Part shown: one piece after another, positions 1-5,822 of the stretch
Layout: the number at the start of each line of letters is the position of its first letter
Numbering within the stretch: the stretch's first letter is position 1
Assembly (NCBI GenBank): GCA_012515695.1
Contig: JAAYXX010000436.1
Span: forward strand, 1 to 12,396
Reading direction: 5' to 3'
From: Chloroflexota bacterium
GTDB lineage: Bacteria > Chloroflexota > Anaerolineae > UBA1429
Length of the DNA stretch: 12,396 nt
Program-made: the position numbers and the translations under genes
Notes under the pieces: generated by a model
Databases searched by the model: none
Told to the model about the DNA's origin: nothing
The model's input: the letters and a program-made list of their open reading frames with translations, nothing else

Positions 1-1164
1 ATAGCGCAGTGTTGGCGAACGGTTGGCCTGAAAGTCATCAATGCCCATCTCTTCCGGCGTGTGCAAGTTCCAACCCGGCTCGGTATACAGCGGCGGCACA
101 TGGCATCGCGCACAACTGTTCTCGCGGTTAAAGATAGCCTCGCCACGCTCTGCCGCCGCAGCGTCAAAGCTGTCCGGAGGCGGCGTCGGAGCAGGCAGAG
201 CAAGCTGGTAAAAGTGCAATGCGGCCAGCTTGGACGTGATCAGGTCCGGCGAATTGCGTATATCATCCAGACCAGCAGCCGCCGCAATGGGAAACTGCTC
301 CGGGTTGTCCAGTCGAGGGTCAAAGAACGTGCCCATGCCGTGCATCTCCTGGTTGGAAACAAAAGCGTTCCAATAGGTCACAGTGCCCCAGCCCGTCCAG
401 GTAGCCAGGTTCACCCCGGCCAGGCCAAAGGCTGGCGGGAGCAACGTCGCCGCCGACCTGCCATCAGGCTGGAAAGCCTTGCCATCCAGGACGAGTTCGG
501 CGTCAAACTTGCCCGGCCCCCAGCTAGTCAGCACAGCGCGCACGGTCTCTTCGTCCACTCCCAGCAGATCAACAAAGGGCTGCAAGTTGGGAGCCAGCGC
601 AATGATAGCGCCCACGTTCAAGTCGCGGTTCGCCCAACCATCCAGGCGCATGCCAATGCCTGGCGCCAACGAATCGTCAACAGTCGAGTGACATAGCGCG
701 CACTGGATGCCGATGGACTCCAGGGAGTTGCCCTCCTCATCAAAAAAGCCGGTCACGCCCACAACGGCGTTCAGCTTGAGCAGGGCCAGCGTGGTAGCCG
801 GGTCATCCAGATCTACCTGCCCCTGCCTCAACTGCTGAATCAGTTCGGGGGGCAATGCCGCGAGGTCCACCTTCAACCCTACGTCCAGCGCGGTGTTGGG
901 GCTTACGCCCGGCCCCACGCCACCGAATTGCTCACCCTGAATGGCATCGTGGAGGCGCAGCATATCGCCCCAGAATGCTTCATCGCCAAATGTATCGTAA
1001 CGGAAGGTTTGTCTGCCCTCCTGAATCATCTGCTGTGCGTTGCGCGCAACAGACATGTCGTACCCTATCCCCCTCGGCTGTCTCCCAGTATCCGATTGGA
1101 CGACAGTAACCAGGACGAGGGAAAGCAGGGTCAACATTACAAACACACTCAAACGGGTCTTCAT
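1..1164 (-). CDS. Secreted diheme cytochrome c, 3' end beyond window edge
   Basis: An open frame runs from ATG at 1164 to the window edge (388 residues, no stop reached), so the C-terminus is missing. The start has a strong ribosome site (AAAGGAG, six bases before ATG). Residues 1-24 form a signal peptide (MKTRL, then a hydrophobic run LTLLSLVLVTVV), so the protein is exported. Two c-type heme sites are visible: CALCH at 155-159 and CARCH at 351-355. About 190 residues separate them, a spacing like that of bacterial diheme peroxidase/oxidoreductase proteins. The visible end (RSPTLRY) resembles the stretch those proteins have before a second-domain Met ligand, but that part lies outside. It is an electron carrier or peroxidase-like enzyme outside the cytoplasmic membrane. 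It sits downstream of the quinoprotein-cupredoxin gene and may accept its electrons (inference). The diheme assignment is firm; the exact family is not. Confidence 0.88.
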   Translation of the reverse strand, partial: MKTRLSVFVMLTLLSLVLVTVVQSDTGRQPRGIGYDMSVARNAQQMIQEGRQTFRYDTFGDEAFWGDMLRLHDAIQGEQFGGVGPGVSPNTALDVGLKVDLAALPPELIQQLRQGQVDLDDPATTLALLKLNAVVGVTGFFDEEGNSLESIGIQCALCHSTVDDSLAPGIGMRLDGWANRDLNVGAIIALAPNLQPFVDLLGVDEETVRAVLTSWGPGKFDAELVLDGKAFQPDGRSAATLLPPAFGLAGVNLATWTGWGTVTYWNAFVSNQEMHGMGTFFDPRLDNPEQFPIAAAAGLDDIRNSPDLITSKLAALHFYQLALPAPTPPPDSFDAAAAERGEAIFNRENSCARCHVPPLYTEPGWNLHTPEEMGIDDFQANRSPTLRY

Positions 1165-1379
1165 ACGTTACTCCTTTCGCAATACACGTTCGCCGTTGAA
1201 CCGGCCCTATCACCCTATCGGAGCCACTCCATCGCTATAGGATAGATCTAACGATGGATCTGATTGCTTGGGAAGTATGGTATGGGGAGCTTGGCAAAAC
1301 ACGCTTCTATTCACAAAAAAACAAGCAGCGTTTGGTAGAGGTGCGGGCACAGAGAGGAAGAGATGCCTGTACACAAGCG
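1165..1379 (-). other. Long 5' leader of the cytochrome gene
   Basis: From the probable transcription start near 1373 to the ATG at 1164 lie about 209 untranslated bases. Within them are a small hairpin (GGAG/CTCC, 1220-1230) and an inverted repeat CCATCG/CGATGG (1229-1234 and 1252-1257). I see no known riboswitch pattern and no convincing small gene. The length is unusual for a bacterial message and could hold a regulatory structure. Confidence 0.4.
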
Positions 1380-1408
1380 ATTATAAAAACCTTTGCTCCA
1401 AACGTCAA
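1380..1408 (-). promoter_or_regulatory. Strong sigma70-type promoter of the cytochrome gene
   Basis: On the minus strand TTGACG (1408-1403) and a perfect TATAAT (1385-1380) are separated by exactly 17 bases, followed by A/T-poor sequence. It lies just downstream of the quinoprotein terminator, so the cytochrome gene has its own transcript. Expected start of transcription is near 1373. Confidence 0.82.
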
Positions 1409-1446
1409 CAACAAACGCGTGCAGCATTTGTCCCGTTTGTAGCGCG

Positions 1447-1480
1447 AAAAGCGCCCGAACCCTGTAGAGGGTCCGGGCGC
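1447..1480 (-). terminator. Intrinsic terminator of the quinoprotein gene
   Basis: A 13-bp stem (1451-1463 with 1468-1480, one A.C mismatch) closes a four-base loop. On the minus strand it is followed by TTTT (1450-1447). It begins 27 bases after the quinoprotein stop codon, the right place to end that message before the cytochrome promoter. Confidence 0.82.
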
Positions 1481-1507
1481 TCGTTTGCTGAAAACGGTCA
1501 GCACGGA

Positions 1508-4054
1508 TCAGTAGACGGGAGAAGTGGTTGCTCCCTGGGCGGGGGGTGTAGTGGCACCCTGGGCAGTGGTGGGCGTGGCTGCGCCCGGAGTGGTGGCACC
1601 AGGTGCGGCTGCACCAGGGGTAGTGGGCGTTTCTGCGCCTGGTGTGGTGGTTTCTTCGGCGGGAACGACTGTCAACTGCCTATCCATGCCCAGTGCGGCG
1701 TGGTTGTCTACCGGGCACCATACGCGATACACGCCCGGCTCCAGATCCACTACCATCGTGCGGGTTTCGCCGGGTTGCAGGTCCATAGCAAAGACGTTAT
1801 TCAGTTCTTCATTCGCTATCTGGAAATTGTGCACCGAAGGCCCGTCGTTGGTGACGATAAAAGCCGTGACACCCGCCGGAAGCTCATCAGGCATATCAAT
1901 CCGGCCATCGGTCTCTGTAACCTCAACCTCGTTCGCGTTGGCCGGAACGGTTGCTTGCATTACGAGCGTGGGAGGCGGGGTAGCTATCACTCCCGCAGTG
2001 GCGCCTGCCTGAGGCGTGCCTGCCTGAGGCGTGCCTGCTTGAGGCGTGCCCGTCATCCCAGCCATAGGAGAAGGGGTTCCAGCACTCGGCGCTCCAGGGA
2101 TGATCCCAAAACCCTGTCCGCCCATCGGGGTTACGTCAGCCGCGGGCGTGCCTGTGCCCGGCATAACCGTCCCCGTCGCGCCAGGCGTGCCAGGGGTCAC
2201 CATGCCAGTGACCGTTGCGACAGGCGTGCCAGGAGTCATCATGCCAGTGACCGTCGCGCCAGGCGTACCAGGGGTCACCATTCCTGTGACCGTCGCGCCG
2301 GGCGTGCCGGGGGCCATCGTGCCCGGAACGGCTGCGCCAGCCGCGGGAAGCTCGCCAGTAGCGCCCACCCGCAGCGCGATCAGCATAGGATTATCGCCCA
2401 CACCAGCGGGGAAGATGATGGTATCGCCAGCAACAGCGGGCCAGGCGTTAATCCCGTTCGGGCTTTCCATAGTCCAAACCACGTTACCATCTTCGCGGTT
2501 CAGCGCATACATCGTGCCGTCAAAGGTCGAGGTAAAGACCAGATCATTGACGACAGTGGCCGCGCCAAAGTTAACCGAGTCGAATTCAGTGGACCACAGG
2601 ATTTCCCCGGTTGTGGTGTCGATGGCGACCAATTCGCCAGTTCCCTCTTCGAGGTTCGTGCGTCCCTCGGCGTTCTGCACTGCCTCAGTGCCGTCCCTCG
2701 CACCAAAGGCGTCCGCCGTGTACGGAGACGCCAGGTTGACAACAGGCACATACACCACACCGTCCGCAAAGGCCATCGGCGTTTCCACGCCACCATACAC
2801 GCCGGGCATCACTTCGACGGTCTCACCCTCTGGAATGCCTTCCAGATCGTCGTTCTGGTGCTCGCCAACAGGCGTATCCCAGATGATCTCGCCCGTCTCC
2901 CGGTCAAAGGCAATCACGCGGCCCAGCTTGCCTGCGCCGATGACGATTTGCCGCTCCTCGCCGTCAATCTCGGCGGTCGCCAGGATGGGGGACACCTGAA
3001 AGTCATGGTCGAACAGGTCGTGAGGGTTGACCTGGTTGAACCAGACCAGATTGCCGCTCTGGTTATCTATCGCCAGGATAGAGTCGGTGTGGAGGTTGGG
3101 GCCAGGTCGGCTGGTGCCGTTCGGAAAGTCCACAGTGCCAGGGAAGGGCGCGGGGTTGCCAGTGCCCCAGTAGGTCAGGCCACTTTCGGTATCAATGGCG
3201 GGCGGATACCAGATGCCGCCGCCGCTATTCAACTGCGGATTCCCCCAGAAGCCTTCCTCAACTACCTGGAACTGCCAGTTGATTTCGCCAGTCTCTTCAT
3301 CGAGTGCAAAGGCGATTCCAGTGGCTCCACCGGCATATCCGCGGATAGCAGGCCCCTCGGCACTTTCCTGCACAGCGCCCGCGGCGGTGCCAGTGTACAG
3401 CATGCCATCAAAGACATACGGCTGCTGCGCGCCCGTGGGCCTATCGAGTTCCTGCTCCCACAACTCTTCACCGGTCTCTTGGTCCAGCGCCCGAACAGTG
3501 CTTACCCCACCATGCACAAAGACCTTGCCATAGCCAAGCGCAGGGCCATTGGGGCCGACGACCTGCTCGTCGTACATCTGCTGCCAGACAACCTCACCGG
3601 TTCCCAGGTCCAGCGCAAAGACGTTACTGGCGAGGTCTTGGAAATAGACGGTGTCGCTCACAATGAGGGGGGTCGAAGCCACCGCGCCATACGCACCAAC
3701 GCCGGGAATTGCGAACGTCCAGGCGACGCCCAGGTCATTCACGTTCTCCGAGTTGATCTCGGCTTCCATATTGGCGCGCGTGTTGGCATAGTCCTTGTTA
3801 GCCATCGGCCACTCGTTTTGCGCCTGGCTCACTTCCGGCGGGATGGCCTGCGCCATAGCGCCCGGTGTCATCTCGCCCGTTACCGTTGCCCCAGCCCCCG
3901 GCGTCTGGTCGCCCTCAACCGTGGCTCCCGGCGTCACAGTCTGGACAAACTCCACCGGCTCGTTCACCTGTCCGGCTGAAAGCCCAGCGCAACCTGTCAG
4001 GGCAAGGGCGGTAACTAGCATAAAGATAGTTACCAACAAGGCTTGCTTTCTCAT
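1508..4054 (-). CDS. Lipoprotein: PQQ beta-propeller dehydrogenase fused to type-1 copper cupredoxin
   Basis: An 848-residue protein. The ATG at 4054 is chosen over one six codons upstream because AAGGAG lies just before it. Residues 1-22 are a lipoprotein signal (LALTGC, lipidated Cys22). Residues ~80-565 form a quinoprotein propeller with at least seven 'A-x-D-x-x-T-G-x-x-x-W' repeats (FALDLGTGEVVW, LAIDNQSGNLVW, IAFDRETGEIIW). Alignment by eye to methanol/ethanol dehydrogenases gives metal ligand Glu233 (SAEG..IRG), PQQ-stacking Trp282 (GGGIW), metal-binding Asn300 (GTGNPAP), catalytic Asp349, and Lys376 near PQQ. Asp351 makes an Asp-x-Asp pair as in lanthanide enzymes. The usual vicinal disulfide is absent; the only cysteines are 22 and 780. 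A Pro/Thr linker (~565-700) precedes a cupredoxin (~702-798) with ligands His742, Cys780, His785, Met790, then a Pro/Thr/Ala tail. Likely an extracytoplasmic alcohol or aldehyde oxidase chain; substrate unknown. Confidence 0.88.
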   Translation of the reverse strand: MRKQALLVTIFMLVTALALTGCAGLSAGQVNEPVEFVQTVTPGATVEGDQTPGAGATVTGEMTPGAMAQAIPPEVSQAQNEWPMANKDYANTRANMEAEINSENVNDLGVAWTFAIPGVGAYGAVASTPLIVSDTVYFQDLASNVFALDLGTGEVVWQQMYDEQVVGPNGPALGYGKVFVHGGVSTVRALDQETGEELWEQELDRPTGAQQPYVFDGMLYTGTAAGAVQESAEGPAIRGYAGGATGIAFALDEETGEINWQFQVVEEGFWGNPQLNSGGGIWYPPAIDTESGLTYWGTGNPAPFPGTVDFPNGTSRPGPNLHTDSILAIDNQSGNLVWFNQVNPHDLFDHDFQVSPILATAEIDGEERQIVIGAGKLGRVIAFDRETGEIIWDTPVGEHQNDDLEGIPEGETVEVMPGVYGGVETPMAFADGVVYVPVVNLASPYTADAFGARDGTEAVQNAEGRTNLEEGTGELVAIDTTTGEILWSTEFDSVNFGAATVVNDLVFTSTFDGTMYALNREDGNVVWTMESPNGINAWPAVAGDTIIFPAGVGDNPMLIALRVGATGELPAAGAAVPGTMAPGTPGATVTGMVTPGTPGATVTGMMTPGTPVATVTGMVTPGTPGATGTVMPGTGTPAADVTPMGGQGFGIIPGAPSAGTPSPMAGMTGTPQAGTPQAGTPQAGATAGVIATPPPTLVMQATVPANANEVEVTETDGRIDMPDELPAGVTAFIVTNDGPSVHNFQIANEELNNVFAMDLQPGETRTMVVDLEPGVYRVWCPVDNHAALGMDRQLTVVPAEETTTPGAETPTTPGAAAPGATTPGAATPTTAQGATTPPAQGATTSPVY
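2003..2047 (-). repeat. Coding tandem repeat, 15 bp x 3 (TPQAG)
   Basis: Three near-identical 15-bp units inside the quinoprotein linker encode TPQAG-TPQAG-TPQAG. The units differ by a single base, which suggests recent slippage expansion. They form part of the flexible stalk between propeller and copper domain. Confidence 0.85.
2162..2314 (-). repeat. Coding tandem repeat, ~39 bp x 4 (TPGTPGATVTGMV)
   Basis: Four imperfect 13-residue units of the form TPGTPGATVTGMV follow one another directly after the propeller. A related TPGATV/TGEMTPGA stretch also lies just after the lipid anchor, before the propeller, so the same low-complexity module flanks the enzyme on both sides. Copy number could vary between strains. 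Confidence 0.82.
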
Positions 4055-4331
4055 CTCTCTCCTTGCATCCAATCCATCTGTCTATCACACGACTCTCGAC
4101 GGAGGGGTGGGGGAGGGACAAGACTAGATAGACGACCTCTCCACGCACTGCAAGGGCAGTCCACCGCTCACAGACACCCCGTTAACGGGCAAGCGGCATT
4201 GCAGCCATCGTGATCGAGATTGCACCAGTAACGAGCAGGAGAAACAAGGCGGAAGGTAGACGCAAGGAGTTGATTTGCAGACGAAAGAAGGGGTGCTGCT
4301 GTGCGGTGATCCCCGCATAGTACGCGACCGT
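4055..4331 (-). other. Long 5' leader of the quinoprotein gene
   Basis: About 270 bases lie between the probable transcription start (near 4325) and ATG 4054. They include a perfect 12-bp palindrome CCCGTTAACGGG (4178-4189), itself enclosed by CCGCT (4164-4168) and AGCGG (4192-4196), and a short GCGG/CCGC hairpin near 4304-4317. I see no coding signal. The palindrome could be a protein site or an RNA hairpin in a regulated leader. Confidence 0.4.
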
Positions 4332-4359
4332 ATTTTACACCTCTGGTCTTGAATGTCAA
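4332..4359 (-). promoter_or_regulatory. Strong sigma70-type promoter of the quinoprotein gene
   Basis: On the minus strand a perfect TTGACA (4359-4354) is followed after 16 bases by TAAAAT (4337-4332). It lies just past the hairpin that follows the upstream GMP-synthetase-like gene, so the quinoprotein is transcribed separately. Confidence 0.8.
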
Positions 4360-4373
4360 ACCTCAAGTGCGTT

Positions 4374-4405
4374 ATGGACCCGCCCCAAAGCCTGGGCGGG
4401 TCCAT
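4374..4405. terminator. Strong hairpin after the GMP-synthetase-like gene; T-run on the plus-strand side
   Basis: A perfect 12-bp stem (4374-4385 with 4394-4405, ATGGACCCGCCC and its complement) closes an eight-base loop 26 bases beyond the minus-strand gene end at 4431. The run of T's that marks an intrinsic terminator follows the hairpin on the plus strand (4405-4409). On the minus strand, A's precede it and AACGC follows. It may end the minus-strand message by structure alone, or block antisense transcription entering from the quinoprotein side. Confidence 0.55.
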
Positions 4406-4430
4406 TTTTGCCCGCAGCCAAACGCGAATG

Positions 4431-5399
4431 CTACACGGCTTCCATTGTTGAGGGGGGCTTGGTGGCAATGTTGTAGGTAACGCTGACGATGCCCGGTACT
4501 TGCTGGACGATCTGCTGCGCCAACGCCTCCAACGTGTCAAAGGGCAGGCGGGTGGGCCGGGCCGTGCGCGCATCTACGCTATCCCAGCAACGCACCTCGA
4601 TCTGCTGGCCGAAATCGCGCTGCCCCTCGCGGATGCCGGTGACGTGATCCTCGTGCAAGATAGCCATATACTGAAACGCCCCCGAATCCCTCAACAACCG
4701 CTCTACTACGGCGGTGGCCCGGCGAACCGTCGCAATCCGCTCCGGCGTAGCCTCGCCGATGACCCGCGCCGCCAACGCTGGCCCAGGGAATGGGATGCGC
4801 TCGGCAAGCTCGTCAGGCAGCCCCAGCGCCCTGCCCACCTGGCGTACGCCATCCTTACGCAACTGGATCAACGGCTCCAAAATGCGATAACCAAACGTCT
4901 GTTGCGGGTCGATCCCCAACTGCTCAAAGACGTTGTGCTGCCGCTTGATCCCCGCCACCGTCTCGTCCACATCGGTGAGAATGGTTCCCTGGAGCAGGAA
5001 TTTGGCCCCGCTTTCCCGCACAATACGCCCGAACACGTCGCGATAGAACGTCTGGGTAATGGCCTCCCGCTTGGCCTCCGGGTCGGTGACGCCCTTGAGC
5101 GCGGCGAAAAACTCGTCTTGAGCGTCTACGACCTCTACCGGCACGCCCAACCCGCGAAATATCTCGGCTATTCGCTCGGCCTCACCCTCGCGCATCAGCC
5201 CATTTTGCACAAACACGGTGCGTAGGCGCTCACCCAAGGCCAGGTGGCCAAGCATCGTCACGACGGACGAATCAATCCCGCCGGATAGGGCGTTAATCGC
5301 CTGCCCATCGCCCACCGCTTCGCGAATCTCGCGGACCTTTTCCTGGATGAACGCATCCGTGTCCAGCTCTTGTACCTTGATTTCCCGGATTTTGCCCAT
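4431..5399 (-). CDS. Stand-alone GMP synthetase-like ATP pyrophosphatase (GuaAb-type)
   Basis: A 322-residue cytoplasmic protein matching the C-terminal half of GMP synthase without the glutamine amidotransferase domain, the size of the archaeal split subunit. An adenylating PP-loop SGGIDSS is at 39-45, followed by QGT (137-139), KRQHN (152-156), RIPFPGP (201-207) and a C-terminal KPPSTMEAV (314-322). In GMP synthase this fold activates XMP with ATP for amination to GMP. Several usual residues differ: VDxGLLR is VQNGLMR (64-70), the HHNVGGLP loop is QHNVFEQLG, the GDxRTY region is EGQRDF, and the terminal IEWE is MEAV. It could be a true two-part GMP synthase or a paralogue acting on another substrate. 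No amidotransferase gene is present in the window. The start has AGGAG nine bases upstream of the ATG. Confidence 0.8.
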   Translation of the reverse strand: MGKIREIKVQELDTDAFIQEKVREIREAVGDGQAINALSGGIDSSVVTMLGHLALGERLRTVFVQNGLMREGEAERIAEIFRGLGVPVEVVDAQDEFFAALKGVTDPEAKREAITQTFYRDVFGRIVRESGAKFLLQGTILTDVDETVAGIKRQHNVFEQLGIDPQQTFGYRILEPLIQLRKDGVRQVGRALGLPDELAERIPFPGPALAARVIGEATPERIATVRRATAVVERLLRDSGAFQYMAILHEDHVTGIREGQRDFGQQIEVRCWDSVDARTARPTRLPFDTLEALAQQIVQQVPGIVSVTYNIATKPPSTMEAV

Positions 5400-5428
5400 T
5401 CGCTAGTTCTCCTCTCTGACGATATACC

Positions 5429-5467
5429 TGATCGTTCGATCATACCATAACCCCGGAGGAGACACAA
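5429..5467 (-). promoter_or_regulatory. Promoter with overlapping operator-like inverted repeat, GMP-synthetase-like gene
   Basis: On the minus strand TTGTGT (5467-5462), a 17-base spacer and TATGAT (5444-5439) with an extended TGG before it form a plausible promoter about 35 bases upstream of the ATG. An inverted repeat TGATCG-TT-CGATCA (5429-5442) overlaps the -10 box and the expected start of transcription, a typical repressor position. A weaker upstream promoter is possible (TTCATA 5555-5550, 16 bases, TATAGT 5533-5528). Confidence 0.6.
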
Positions 5468-5488
5468 TATATCAACGATGCCTGAACT

Positions 5489-5530
5489 AGCCCAGCACTG
5501 AAGGTGCCGGGCTGGTGCAAAAAGTGCACT
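5489..5530 (-). other. Two adjacent hairpins
   Basis: A 10-bp stem (5489-5498 with 5504-5513) contains one position that pairs as G.U only in minus-strand RNA. This favours transcription in that direction. A second small hairpin (GTGCA/TGCAC around T's, 5515-5529) lies just before it. They could terminate the glycosyltransferase message about 300 bases downstream of its stop, or sit in the leader of the next gene. Confidence 0.4.
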
Positions 5531-5822
5531 ATATGCTATTCAACCCGTTTATGAATTTTGACAAAATAGTTGGGTAACCGAGGCCGCGCTGGCCTTGCTA
5601 CTGCTCGCTTGGCCCAGCCTAGGACATTCAGGCGGGGCAGTGGGGTAGTTACGAGACTATTGTTTGAGCCTTCGTTAACGAGTTCCCCCTTCTTCCAGAC
5701 GGGGAGACTCACTCCCCGGCGATGGCCGCCCAAGCGCCGCATCACCTCTAGAATTGTCCACGACTGGATCGTATACCGCAAGCGCAACCCGTCGGGACTC
5801 GATTCACATTGCTCAGATTACC
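5531..5822. other. Gene-poor segment with short hairpins
   Basis: There is no recognisable gene here. The minus strand holds an open frame of 83 codons (5787-5536, TTG start; ATG at 5742 with a poorly placed AGAGG), unlike any family I know. The segment has perfect short hairpins at 5701-5717 (GGGGAG/CTCCCC) and 5581-5595 (AGGCC/GGCCT), and a self-complementary CGTTAACG near 5673. It may be a decayed mobile-element end, a structured RNA, or plain spacer. Confidence 0.3.

Noticed and set aside
1268..3979. Very long plus-strand open frame (903 codons) opposite the quinoprotein gene
   Set aside because: The product is Arg/His/Gly-rich with no recognisable domain. The minus strand carries a clear multi-domain protein with a ribosome site, promoter and terminator, so this is an antisense shadow of a GC-rich gene.
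5536..5787. 83-codon minus-strand frame as a small gene
   Set aside because: It starts at TTG or at an ATG with an SD only two bases away, has no recognisable domain and shows no promoter. Kept only as an unexplained segment.
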